Source: Liolophura sinensis
Taxonomy: Eukaryota; Mollusca; Polyplacophora; Chitonida; Chitonidae
Assembly (NCBI RefSeq): GCF_032854445.1
Contig: NC_088300.1
Location: 74,393,005 to 74,457,004 of the forward strand
Direction: 5' to 3'
DNA: 64,000 nucleotides
Every line of letters starts with the position of its first letter. Position 1 is the first letter of the stretch. Both the position numbers and the translations under genes were made by a program. Below, in pieces: positions 33,574 through 44,161 of the stretch. The notes beneath the pieces were generated by a model. It ran no database searches and was not told where the DNA came from. It worked only from the letters and a program-made list of their open reading frames with translations.

Positions 33574-35196
33574 CTAAACAAGTTCAGACAGTTGCAGTTG
33601 CTGAATGGGTTCCAGATGTTGCAGTTTAGAATCAAGTTGTTTTAAGACATCTGAATTCTGAAGCTTCAAAGAATTGAGATTAGAATCAACCAACTGTTCG
33701 CTAATATCATCTGTATTACAGCAACTCTGGTCAATGTCAGCAGCAACAGCATTAACAGAATGTACAGCAGAGTCGTCAGTGTCATTTCTGCTTACATAGG
33801 GTTTCGACATGTTAATGTGACATAACTGATTTGATTTGCGTGGATCAGGTGTTTTAACAACATAATTAAGCTCACTCAGCTTTTTGTCAACAACATATGG
33901 AACAAAATATCTGACATCAAAGCATTTACCAGGTACAGGTAACAATACTAAAACTTTCTGACCAGGTTGAAATTGACCGAACAACAGATTTCTCATTATA
34001 TCTACGTTTCATATTCTTCTGAGTACATTCAAAATTGGCTTTAGCCAATTCACATGCTCTGACAAGCTTAGCACGAAAATCAGATAAATAATCCAAAAGA
34101 TTTACATTGCTTGTGTCATCATTGAGAAACTGTTCCTTGTAAATTAACAATGGTCCTCTAACAGTATGTCCAAATACTAAATCAAATGGACTGAAACCCA
34201 ATGATTCTTGTACTTACTGTCGAATAGCAAACTTAAGAAATGGAATACCTTCATCCCAGTCCTTCTCTGTGTCCTAACAATAAGTCTTAATCGTGTTCTT
34301 TAATGTTTGGTGAAATGTTTCAATATCACCTTGACTTTCTGGGTGGTAGGCAGAAGACTTGTATTGTTTAATGACTAACTGGTACATAACTTGCTGAAAA
34401 ATACCAGACATAAAGTTTGAACCTTGATCAGACTGTATGGATTTGGGTAAACCAAACAGAGTTAAAAACTTTGTTAAAGCTTTTACAACAGACTTGGTGT
34501 TTATATTCCTTAAAGGAACAGCCTCGGGAGATCTGGTCGCTGTACACATAATAGTTAACACACTGATTCCCAGACTTCGTCTAAGGGTAGAGGGTCTACA
34601 AAATCAATCAATATTCTGCTGAATGGCTCTTGAAAAGCTGGTACAGGATCTAATGGTGCCTTAGGAATAGTCTGATTAGGCTTACCCACTACCTGGCATG
34701 TATGACATGATTTACAAAACTGGGTTACATCTCCCTTTAATCCTGGCCAAAAGAAATGGTTCAGTATCCTGTAGTAGGTCTTGTTAACACCAAAGTGACC
34801 AGCTAGTGGCATTTCATGTGCCATACGTAAAATTTCAGTTCGGTATGCCTTAGGTACAACAATCTGATGTTTAACAGCCCAGTCATCATCAACAGATACG
34901 TCAGGTGGTCTCCATTTACGCATAAGTATATCAGACTTGACATAATAACACACAGGTTCAGATGAAATAACACAATCATGGAGAGCTCTGTCAAACAAAC
35001 ATGACATTTCTGGGTCTTTATGCTGTTCAGTTACAAGCTGATGTTTAGAAACATGTGATATGTCACTAGGTGTACAATGGTCTGATTCATCATCACCAAT
35101 GCAGTCGCCTTGAGTAAACATTTGTGTAAAAAATGTACATGTATCTTGTAAGTCCGTTACTGTGTTTTTGCCGTTACCAGAAAGTTTGTTACACAT
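33574..35196 (-). pseudogene. Integrase domain of pol (located before RNase H), broken
   Basis: The zinc-binding HHCC region spans HEMPLAGHFGVNKTYYRIL...FCKSCHTCQ (about 34,810-34,690). The catalytic core has ILIDFVDPLP, SDQGSNFMSGIFQQVMYQL and HPESQGDIETFHQTL, so the D-D-E residues are visible. A frameshift lies near 34,570, in-frame stops near 34,275 and 34,215, and another shift near 33,990. The C-terminal FVPYVVDKKLSELNYVVKTP segment is a GPY/F-type module, followed by a 60-residue Asn/Asp/Ser-rich linker. Finding it upstream of RNase H is diagnostic of Gmr1-like pol order. Confidence 0.85.
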
Positions 35197-35620
35197 AGGA
35201 CCTCGTTACAGCACAAGAGGGATACAAATCTGGAATTTCTTTCTCAACAGGATCAACAGTTTGATATAAACAAGGTTTATCAGTCACAATAGGATTAACC
35301 ATTACTTTGTCACCAGCAAGATCATTACCAAGTAGTAGATGAATTCCTTTAAAAGGCAAAGTAGGCCTAATGCCGACAGTAACAGGACCCGAAATAATAT
35401 CTGATGACAAGTGAGCTTTGTGAAGAGGCACAGATTCAAATTCAGCAGAGCTTATACATCTAACTAATACATTTGATCCAGAATATGACTCATCAGAAAA
35501 TGGCAAAACATCTTGTAGCAATAAAGACTGAGAAGCTCCAGTATCTCTTAATACCCTGATCTTTATATCACAAGACATGTCACTTTTAAGTGAGACTTAC
35601 CGTCACAAATACATGGCTCA
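35189..35620 (-). pseudogene. Retroviral-type aspartic protease domain of pol
   Basis: The active site is LRDTGASQSLLL near 35,540. Supporting sequence: FKGIHLLLGNDLAG downstream. The leader from gag is interrupted by frameshifts around 35,590-35,680 (EPCICDGK lies in a different frame). It would release Gag and Pol products. It continues into the integrase region after a further frame change near 35,190. Confidence 0.8.
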
Positions 35621-35677
35621 AAAACCTTCATAACATTGTCCTGTGAATTCTGTGTACAATCTACTGGTGGAGTCTTA

Positions 35678-37046
35678 ACATAACTCAAATGCTTCAACAT
35701 TGTTCACTATGTCAGACTTTTTAGTAGTAACACACAAACCAGCAGGCTTGAAGCCATCCTCATGCTCTTGCCTTCTCTTTAAAGCATAACAATTTGACAT
35801 GACATGGCCTGGTTTCCTGCAATAATTACATATAACCCTGCTAAACTGTCTATCAGTAAATGTATGGTCAGACCTTCGTTGAGTAGTGTTCGAATTAACA
35901 GGTCCTCTTTGCTCACCTGATTTGTCAAAATTTTGAGTCTGTTTCGGTGGGCCTGAATGTGAGTTAAATGAACCACTGGAAAAGAGTTGAGGCTTTCTAA
36001 ATATAGACGGCTTTTTCTGAAATGAGACCTTATGTGTAACCGTGTAAGTATCGGCCATAGTGGCTGCTGCTTCTAATGTGTCAGCCTCTTAGTCCTCAAT
36101 GAAAGTTCTGACATCATCATTAATACACCTTTTAAAGTCTTCAATCAGAATGATCTGTTTTATCTTTTCATAATCTTTAGCAGAACTTTTAGCAGAACTC
36201 CACAGCTCAAACAATTGTTCCTTCTGCCTAGCAAATTCAATGTAAGTCTGATCTCTTTTCTCAACATTTCTAAATTTCTGCCGATAGGCCTGTGGCACAA
36301 GCACATATCTTTTTAAGATAACATCTTTCACAAAATCATAATCTGCAGCCTGTTCTGTTAATAACTCTGTGTATATATCCATAGCTTTGCCAGTTAACAC
36401 ACTCTGTAAAAGGGTAGTCCAAAACTTTTTAGGCCACTCTAAATTTTGAGCAATCTTCTCAAACTGTGGAAAATATTTATCTACATCAGTCTCACGAAAT
36501 TGTGGCACCAATCTTATGTTTCTAGCGACGTCAAATTTTGGAGGCATATCAAAAACACTTAAGCCAGACCTATCTCCTTCTAGTTTCCTCGCTTCAATTT
36601 CGCTCTGAAGTCTCAATTTCTCCTATTCGAACACTTTCATTTTCCCTTTCTCCAAACAACCTTTCTTTTTCATTTTCTTTTTCTTTAAACAATCTTTCAT
36701 CTACCTTTTCCTTAAACAATCTTTCATTTTCTTTTTCTTTAAACAATCTTTCATCTTCCTTTTCTTTAAACAATCTTTCATTTTCCTTTTCCTTCAGTTC
36801 TAACTCCTTCAGTCTTATTACAGTAGAATCATCGCCCTCAGGCCTGTACGCATCTAATGCATTTTCATCAAACTCCTGTAATTCTACCCAACATTTAGCA
36901 ATAATAAACTGCATATCTTTCTTGCGTAAGGATCTTTTGATATTAAGATTCAGGTACTTGCTTAAAGCATACAAATCATTCTTATTTAACACAACAACGT
37001 CCTGATCTGGCGCTTCCACAAACTCGTCGGGCTTAAAATCAGACAT
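35678..37046 (-). pseudogene. gag: Gag polyprotein (SCAN-like capsid, CCHC knuckle), broken
   Basis: Starts MSDFKPDEFVEAPDQDVVVL at 37,046. An N-terminal helical domain is followed by a charged ~10-residue repeat (KEKENERLF, KEKEDERLF and so on, about five copies near residues 75-130). A frameshift at about 36,600-36,616 precedes the capsid domain: VPQFRETDVDKYFPQFEKIA, LQSVLTGKAMDIYTEL, VLVPQAYRQKFRN. This resembles the retrotransposon capsid domain from which vertebrate SCAN domains are thought to derive. An in-frame TAA at 36,089 separates the nucleocapsid part (from 36,058), which has CNYCRKPGHVMSNC, a CX2CX4HX4C zinc knuckle. The frame ends at 35,678. Confidence 0.85.
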
Positions 37047-37134
37047 GATGAATAAAATCTGCTAGTAAAATTTACCACAAAGTCAAATACTAGAAAAATG
37101 ACACAACTTACACAAAATCCTTTTATCTCCAATT

Positions 37135-37873
37135 CTGTCTGTATTATAAAGAGATGGCTTGTTCGAAATACACGACAGCTTAGCCGCACAAAAAAATAAC
37201 TAAAACCAGCAGATTTTATTTTACAACAATTTATTAGGTTTAACAAGAACAGATAACAACACTTTTACAAATACTTAAGTTTAAAAGGATAGCAGTATCT
37301 ATACAAATACTAAAGTACTTACATGTACAATGGTGTCAAGTCCAAACGGACACATATATTCAACATTGCTGAAAACTTGCACAGAGGCAATATTCATAAG
37401 AGGGAAAATCCACAGTATAACTGAGTGTATGACGAAATATACACAAAATTCCACAGACAGGGTACGTGTACTAATAAGCACTGTGTATACAAGAGCATAA
37501 ATTAAATATAGTCTGAATAAATATATTCAGACTGAACAAGTGCTCGGTGGGGATAGGATATAACAAAGCCAGAGGCTATAAAGACACCAAAATTCAGCAC
37601 AAAAGGCCTACTAAAGTAACACACAGCGAAAACATACAAAACTCTCAAAAAATCTGCTTTCTCCTCCTTTAACCTGCTTTTATAGGTCTTATACAGACCG
37701 GTGGAATTTTCTAGAATAAGAAAATTCTTGAACACTTGTTGTAAACAAACAGGCCCCGAACTGAGCGTATTCTGGAACATTCTAAGGCAGAGGCAGACAG
37801 CAGGCCCTGAACTCCGCATGTGTAAACAGTGGCAAGCTAAATTTAGAAGCTGACGGCAGTTGTGCACATAACA
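37135..37873 (-). repeat. 5' LTR, last ~16 bp missing
   Basis: Matches the 3' LTR from the TGTTATGTGCAC start to CTTTATAATACAGACAG, but lacks the terminal TTTGGGTCGTAACA present in the other copy. TTGGAGATAAAAGG follows directly and may be the primer-binding region. The tRNA is not identified. The TATA box is at 37,684-37,676. Confidence 0.85.
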
Positions 37874-37877
37874 GTTA
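37874..37877. repeat. Target-site duplication GTTA (right)
   Basis: GTTA immediately after the LTR boundary CATAACA. It matches GTTA at 32,285-32,288. Four bases only, so moderate certainty. Confidence 0.6.
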
Positions 37878-38199
37878 AAATGCTTTAAATATACCTTTCC
37901 CTTTCTCTCAAAGTCAACCTTTGTCAACTACTTTTTAATACCTTATGACAACAATATACATTGTAATTCCTTCCTAAAGTACTTAAAATACACAGAATTC
38001 GAAACAGCCTAAATCTCAAGTTTTCAAAATATTGTCTCACAAAATGTCTCTTTGTTACAAGGCTGGGAAAAAACACTTTGAGAACAAGCAATGGCATTAA
38101 TGAACATGATTACTTAATACACCTCTTTAAAAACTCTCTTTCAAATAGTTGATACTTTAAAACACATGCGTGACAAAATATCAAACCAGTTCACCGCAC
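37878..38199. other. Unique spacer between LTR element and tandem array
   Basis: AT-rich sequence with no recognised feature. It marks the left edge of the 1,891-bp array. Confidence 0.6.
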
Positions 38200-38539
38200 A
38201 CACGCGAAGCCAAAAACTGCTCCTTCGGCAGAAACACATTCTTGCCGATACCAAGGCCTTGTACCAGCATTAATGACAGGAGAAATGGGATGGAGTTCAA
38301 CGCGTGGCAGCCAGAGTCTTACAAACCAGCCAGGAAGACAGCGACGATGAGGACATGGGAGAGGTATTAATAAGTGTCGATGATGACAATGATGATCAAT
38401 ATTTTGATGACGGTGACCACGATCCTGTTGACGACAGCCAATCTACCACTCATCCACAGGCCTTTGACAGCACCGCCATGCATAGTTTTTCCCGTTTTAC
38501 ACGAGATTTTTACATATCTTCAACTCGACAAGATAACTA
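38200..38539 (+). pseudogene. Left-edge array copy: exon 2 only, with stop
   Basis: Contains only exon-2-like sequence, beginning within the AACTGCTCCTTC...GCAGAAACA block. Promoter, exon 1 and intron are absent. The codon for Tyr70 is TAA (CATTAATGAC instead of CATTACCGAC). It also has E77G, a shorter Asp run and DGDHDPVDD instead of EGDHNSVDD. It is the most diverged unit, as expected at an array edge that is not homogenised. Confidence 0.85.
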
Positions 38540-39835
38540 AATTGTTATTTTCAATGTCACGTTTTTCTTTCCTTCATTCTTTCTCAATCGCACTGTGCTA
38601 TGTATGGTTTATTGGCCAAATAAAAAACTATTTTATCACCTGAATACAGTCCATACCTTTGCTTCTTGTCTGTATTATTTTCACGAGAACCATACATGCC
38701 AATTTCTCATAAAAAAGTTCTGCTTCTCGTATCCGAAAATATCGTTTTATATATGGATGTTTTAACAAATTAACAACAAAACCTTACATCTTGTCACAAC
38801 TCTGTCTTAAGTAGCACTGGAAAACGCCCAGAAAGACTATGTTATACAAAATCCTATCTCGAACAAGCACAGTTTGGGCCTAAACAACTGCAAACCTTAT
38901 CGCACACATGTGTTGTGCCGGTTACGCTTCATACTTATCAAATTTTCACTTTTGCAAATTTCATTTAGCCGTACTGACGAATATGTAAATCATATTGGCT
39001 GAAAAGAGTTAGCCTCTGTTTAGTTCACATTACAACAATTAACGGGTACAATTTTCAAGTACTAGTAAAACTTACATAACCGCACTTGAAATATACAAAA
39101 TCTGCATCACCATTTTTGCGCACAGTGAAATGTACCTGCATGCCAAACCTCCCCAGTAAAAGCCTTAAAAATCTTCTCTCTTCAACTTAGTCTGGCTGCA
39201 CTACGGCGTTGTTCCATTCAACTTGCCTAAGCATATCCGATATTCTTTTCTGCGCTGTCTTTTTGTCACAAGTCAGAAAAAGACACACTGAGAACTGGAG
39301 GTGGTACTTGTAGCATTATAAACATACTTAATTTAAGAGTCCAATTCGACCGTTTTATGTAATGTGCCAAAGTACACCTTACAAAGTACATGTATCAATT
39401 TGATTTACTTCTTCATATCAAACATCAAAGACTACCATCCAGCTGCTAAATCATTCTCTGAAAATCTAGTCCAGACAAAGAGAAATTACTTACCAATTAT
39501 TTTTTAGCAATGAGAAAAATTTTCTCTTCTGTGTAGGCCACCGGCCACGCAGCAGGGATCTGACTTCGGCAAATCATCATAGAAGTAATGAAGATCCATG
39601 CTCACCGCATTTATTTGAGAAGGTCTTCATCGTATGATTACCTTTCTCACAAGCACTAATCGTAACAAGTCGCTCACCTTCTAGGGCACAGGTCGCACAA
39701 CATCAAACGGTTCTGTGAGAGTGAGTAGAAAATCTCTAGCATATATAAATCCTTTTTCAAACTTGCAGGTACCATATCCAATCTATCACACAGTCCAAGC
39801 ATAGTCGACAATAATTTCCATTGATTCAACTCAGA

Positions 39836-40429
39836 ATGGATGTAGAAAGAATGGCCGCACTGCTCAGAGAAAATTTACTTTTTCATGACGCCGCTCTCCG
39901 CAAAATTCAATTGCTCGGTATGTTCCCTTACTAAACTTGTACTTGCGTTCCATGAGTTTGTTTTAGGAGAATGCGCATGTTGTCTTAGCATTAACTGTAT
40001 CTTATACCATTCTTTTATATTTTTTCAGAACAAAGACAAGAGGCTACTGAACGACGAATAAGAGCAGCAACATCCAACGGGCATACACCATGCCACGAAC
40101 TGCTCCTTCTGCAGAAACACATTCTTGCCGATACCAAGGCCTTGTACCAGCATTACCGACAGGAGAAATGGGATGAAGTTCAACGCGTGGCAGCCAGAGT
40201 CTTACAAACCAGCCAGGAAGACAGCGACGATGAGGACATGGGGGAGGTATTAATAAGTGTCGATGATGATAATGATGATGATGATCAATATTTTGATGAA
40301 GGTGACCACAATTCTGTTGACGACAACCAATCTACCACTCATCCACAGGCCTTTGACAGCACCGCCATGCATAGTTTTTCCCGTTTTACACGAGATTTTT
40401 ACATATCTTCAACTCGACAAGATAACTAA
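39836..40429 (+). CDS. Array gene copy 1: acidic 160-aa protein, two exons
   Basis: Exon 1 39,836-39,917, intron 39,918-40,028 (GTATGT...TTTTTTCAG), exon 2 40,029-40,429. The product is 160 residues. Residues 1-43 (MDVERMAALLRENLL...LEQRQEATERRIRAA) look like an amphipathic helix or coiled coil. Residues 51-87 form a second helical block with LLLLQKHILADTKALYQHYR. Residues 91-126 are a very acidic Asp/Glu tract (SDDEDMGEV and DDDNDDDDQYFDEGD). The C-terminus is Ser/Thr- and aromatic-rich (HSFSRFTRDFYISSTRQDN). No signal peptide, membrane segment or known domain is seen. The splice model is inferred from consensus sites and frame continuity. This copy has L16F and S127N relative to the consensus. 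Function unknown. Confidence 0.75.
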
Positions 40430-41632
40430 ATTGTTATTTCACCAATGTCACGTTTTTCTTTCCATCATTCTTTCTCCATCGCACTGTGCTATGTATGGTT
40501 TATTGGCCAAATAAAAAACTATTTTATCACCTGAATACAGTCCATACCTTTGCCTCATGTCTGTATTATATTGAAAAGAAACATACATGCCAATTTCTCA
40601 TAAAACAGTTCTACTTCTCGTATCCGAAAATATCGTTTTATATATGGATGTTTTAACAAATTAACAACAAAACCTTACATCTTGTCACAACTCTGTCTTA
40701 AGTAGCACTGGAAAACGCCCAGAAAGACTATGTAATACAAAATCCTATCTCGAACAAGCACAGTTTGGGCCTAAACAACTGCAAATCTTATCGCACACAT
40801 GTGTTGTGCCTGTTACGCTTCATACTTATCAAATTTTCACTTTTGCAAATTTCATTTAGCCGTACTGACGAATATCTAAATCATATTGGCTGAAAAGAGT
40901 TAGCCTCTGTTTAGTTCACATTACAACAATTAACGGGTACAATTTTCAAGTACTAGTAAAACTTACATAACCGCACTTGAAATATACAAACTCTGCATCA
41001 CCATTATTGCGCACAGTGAAATGTACCTGCATGCCAAACCTCCCCAGTAAAAGCCTTAAAAATCTTCTCTCTTCAACTTAGTCTGGCTGCAGTACGGCGT
41101 TGTTCCATTCAACTTGCCTAAGCATATCCGATATTCTTTTCTGCGCTGTCTTTTTGTCACAAGTCAGGAAAAGACACATTGAGAACTGGAGGTGGTACTT
41201 GTAGCATTATAAACATACTTAATTTAAGAGTCCAATTCGACCGTTTTATGTAATGTGCCAAAATACACCTTACAAAGTACATGTATCAATTTGATTTACT
41301 TCTTCATATCAAACATCAAAGACTACCATCCAGCTGCTAAATCATTCTCTGAAAATCTAGTCCAGACAAAGAGAAATTACTTACCAATTATTTTTTAGCA
41401 ATGAGAAAAATTTTCTCTTCTGTGTAGGCCACCGGCCACGCAGCAGGGATCTGACTTCGGCAAATCATCATAGAAGTAATGAAGATCCATGCTCACCGCA
41501 TTTATTTGAGAAGGTCTTCATCGTATGATTACCTTTCTCACAAGCACTAATCGTAACAAGTCGCTCACCTTCTAGGGCACAGGTCGCACAACATCAAACG
41601 GTTCTGTGAGAGTGAGTAGAAAATCTCTAGCA

Positions 41633-41640
41633 TATATAAA
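41633..41640 (+). promoter_or_regulatory. TATA box of the array gene (representative)
   Basis: TATATAAA about 87 bp before the ATG at 41,727, in the context CTCTAGCATATATAAATCC. It is present in every full unit at the same offset. The core ATATAT is symmetric, so it could also serve a minus-strand transcript. Confidence 0.65.
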
Positions 41641-41726
41641 TCCTTTTTCAAACTTGCAGGTACCATATCCAATCTATCACACAGTCCAAGCATAGTCGAC
41701 AATAATTTCCATTGATTCAACTCAGA

Positions 41727-42320
41727 ATGGATGTAGAAAGAATGGCCGCACTGCTCAGAGAAAATTTACTTCTTCATGACGCCGCTCTCCGCAAAATTCA
41801 ATTGCTCGGTATGTTCCCTTACTAAACTTGTACTTGCGTTCCATGAGTTTGTTTTAGGAGAATGCGCATGTCGTCTTAGCATTAACTGTATCTTATACCA
41901 TTCTTTTATATTTTTTCAGAACAAAGACAAGAGGCTACTGAACGACGAATAAGAGCAGCAACATCCAACGGGCATACACCATGCCACGAACTGCTCCTTC
42001 TGCAGAAACACATTCTTGCCGATACCAAGGCCTTGTACCAGCATTACCGACAGGAGAAATGGGATGAAGTTCAACGCGTGGCAGCCAGAGTCTTACAAAC
42101 CAGCCAGGAAGACAGCGACGATGAGGACATGGGGGAGGTATTAATAAGTGTCGATGATGATAATGATGATGATGATCAATATTTTGATGAAGGTGACCAC
42201 AATTCTGTTGACGACAGCCAATCTACCACTCATCCACAGGCCTTTGACAGCACCGCCATGCATAGTTTTTCCCGTTTTACACGAGATTTTTACATATCTT
42301 CAACTCGACAAGATAACTAA
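41727..42320 (+). CDS. Array gene copy 2 (consensus protein)
   Basis: Exon 1 41,727-41,808, intron 41,809-41,919, exon 2 41,920-42,320. It encodes the consensus 160-residue protein (E4, L16, S127, S138, T148, D150). The first ATG after the TATA box is in frame with exon 2 only after removal of the 111-bp GT-AG intron. Unspliced, exon 1 stops soon after the donor (TAA in TTACTAAACT). Confidence 0.75.
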
Positions 42321-42398
42321 ATTGTTATTTCACCAATGTCACGTTTTTCTTTCCATCATTCTTTCTCCATCGCACTGTGCTATGTATGGTTTATTGGC

Positions 42399-42407
42399 CA
42401 AATAAAA
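42399..42407 (+). terminator. Poly(A) signal of the array gene (representative)
   Basis: AATAAA in GGCCAAATAAAAAACT about 80 bp after the stop, conserved in all units. Together with the upstream TTTATT it forms the near-palindrome TTTATTGGCCAAATAAA, so an AATAAA is also available on the minus strand. Confidence 0.65.
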
Positions 42408-42837
42408 AACTATTTTATCACCTGAATACAGTCCATACCTTTGCCTCATGTCTGTATTATATTGAAAAGAAACATACATGCCAATTTCTCATAAAACAGT
42501 TCTACTTCTCGTATCCGAAAATATCGTTTTATGATATGGATGTTTTAACAAATTAACAACAAAACCTTACATCTTGTCACAACTCTGTCTTAAGTAGCAC
42601 TGGAAAACGCCCAGAAAGACTATGTAATACAAAATCCTATCTCGAACAAGCACAGTTTGGGCCTAAACAACTGCAAATCTTATCGCACACATGTGTTGTG
42701 CCTGTTACGCTTCATACTTATCAAATTTTCACTTTTGCAAATTTCATTTAGCCGTACTGACGAATATCTAAATCATATTGGCTGAAAAGAGTTAGCCTCT
42801 GTTTAGTTCACATTACAACAATTAACGGGTACAATTT

Positions 42838-43020
42838 TCAAGTACTAGTAAAACTTACATAACCGCACTTGAAATATACAAACTCTGCATCACCATTATT
42901 GCGCACAGTGAAATGTACCTGCATGCCAAACAGTACGGCGTTGTTCCATTCAACTTGCCTAAGCATATCCGATATTCTTTTCTGCGCTGTCTTTTTGTCA
43001 CAAGTCAGGAAAAGACACAT
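42838..43020 (-). other. Minus-strand frame in spacer, possible second transcript (representative)
   Basis: 60 codons beginning MCLFLTCDKKTAQKRISDML and ending FVYFKCGYVSFTST. It is uninterrupted only in the two units with the 51-bp deletion (here and 44,679-44,861). In the other units the same frame has a TAA within the 51 bp. A possible minus-strand intron (GTACTG...CATGCAG) would remove that stop, and a strong donor GTAAGT follows CGGTTAT. Codon use and function cannot be judged. It may be a real spliced opposing gene or chance. Confidence 0.3.
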
Positions 43021-43567
43021 TGAGAACTGGAGGTGGTACTTGTAGCATTATAAACATACTTAATTTAAGAGTCCAATTCGACCGTTTTATGTAATGTGCC
43101 AAAATACACCTTACAAAGTACATGTATCAATTTGATTTACTTCTTCATATCAAACATCAAAGACTACCATCCAGCTGCTAAATCATTCTCTGAAAATCTA
43201 GTCCAGACAAAGAGAAATTACTTACCAATTATTTTTTAGCAATGAGAAAAATTTTCTCTTCTGTGTAGGCCACCGGCCACGCAGCAGGGATCTGACTTCG
43301 GCAAATCATCATAGAAGTAATGAACATCCATGCTCACCGCATTTATTTGAGAAGGTCTTCATCGTATGATTACCTTTCTCACAAGCACTAATCGTAACAA
43401 GTCGCTCACCTTCTAGGGCACAGGTCGCACAACATCAAACGGTTCTGTGAGAGTGAGTAGAAAATCTCTAGCATATATAAATCCTTTTTCAAACTTGCAG
43501 GTACCATATCCAATCTATCACACAGTCCAAGCATAGTCGACAATAATTTCCATTGATTCAACTCAGA

Positions 43568-44161
43568 ATGGATGTAGAAAGAATGGCCGCACTGCTCAGA
43601 GAAAATTTACTTCTTCATGACGCCGCTCTCCGCAAAATTCAATTGCTCGGTATGTTCCCTTACTAAACTTGTACTTGCGTTCCATGAGTTTGTTTTAGGA
43701 GAATGCGCATGTCGTCTTAGCATTAACTGTATCTTATACCATTCTTTTATATTTTTTCAGAACAAAGACAAGAGGCTACTGAACGACGAATAAGAGCAGC
43801 AACATCCAACGGGCATACACCATGCCACGAACTGCTCCTTCTGCAGAAACACATTCTTGCCGATACCAAGGCCTTGTACCAGCATTACCGACAGGAGAAA
43901 TGGGATGAAGTTCAACGCGTGGCAGCCAGAGTCTTACAAACCAGCCAGGAAGACAGCGACGATGAGGACATGGGGGAGGTATTAATAAGTGTCGATGATG
44001 ATAATGATGATGATGATCAATATTTTGATGAAGGTGACCACAATTCTGTTGACGACAGCCAATCTACCACTCATCCACAGGCCTTTGACAGCACCGCCAT
44101 GCATAGTTTTTCCCGTTTTACACGAGATTTTTACATATCTTCAACTCGACAAGATAACTAA
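43568..44161 (+). CDS. Array gene copy 3 (consensus protein)
   Basis: Exon 1 43,568-43,649, intron 43,650-43,760, exon 2 43,761-44,161. The protein matches the consensus. The spacer upstream of this copy carries the 51-bp deletion at 42,931. Confidence 0.75.

Larger units (their letters stand above)
32285..37877 (-). mobile_element. Gmr1-like Ty3/gypsy LTR retrotransposon, RT-deleted
   Basis: Two ~0.75-kb direct repeats flank a minus-strand gag-pol remnant. The ends are TG...CA, with a 4-bp duplication GTTA at 32,285-32,288 and 37,874-37,877. Reading right to left: gag with a CCHC knuckle, aspartic protease (RDTGASQSLL), integrase (HHCC, DDE, GPY/F-like tail), then RNase H and the 3' LTR. 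Integrase before RNase H is the pol order known for Gmr1-like elements and the reverse of ordinary Ty3/gypsy. The RT palm/fingers are absent. Frameshifts and stops occur in gag, the protease leader and the integrase, so the element is dead. Confidence 0.9.

Noticed and set aside
40142-40429. Array frame treated as an intronless 95-codon gene
   Set aside because: Its first codon is TTG and the same frame is open upstream to the splice acceptor. The spliced two-exon model from the ATG explains it better.
40257-40514. 85-codon overlapping frame (Met/Ile-rich) in each array unit
   Set aside because: Out-of-frame reading of the GATGAT-rich acidic tract. It continues into the poly(A) region and is explained by the main frame.
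41440-41500. C/D-box snoRNA-like words (ATGATGA, CTGA) in the array spacer
   Set aside because: The boxes lie on opposite strands, so they cannot form one snoRNA.
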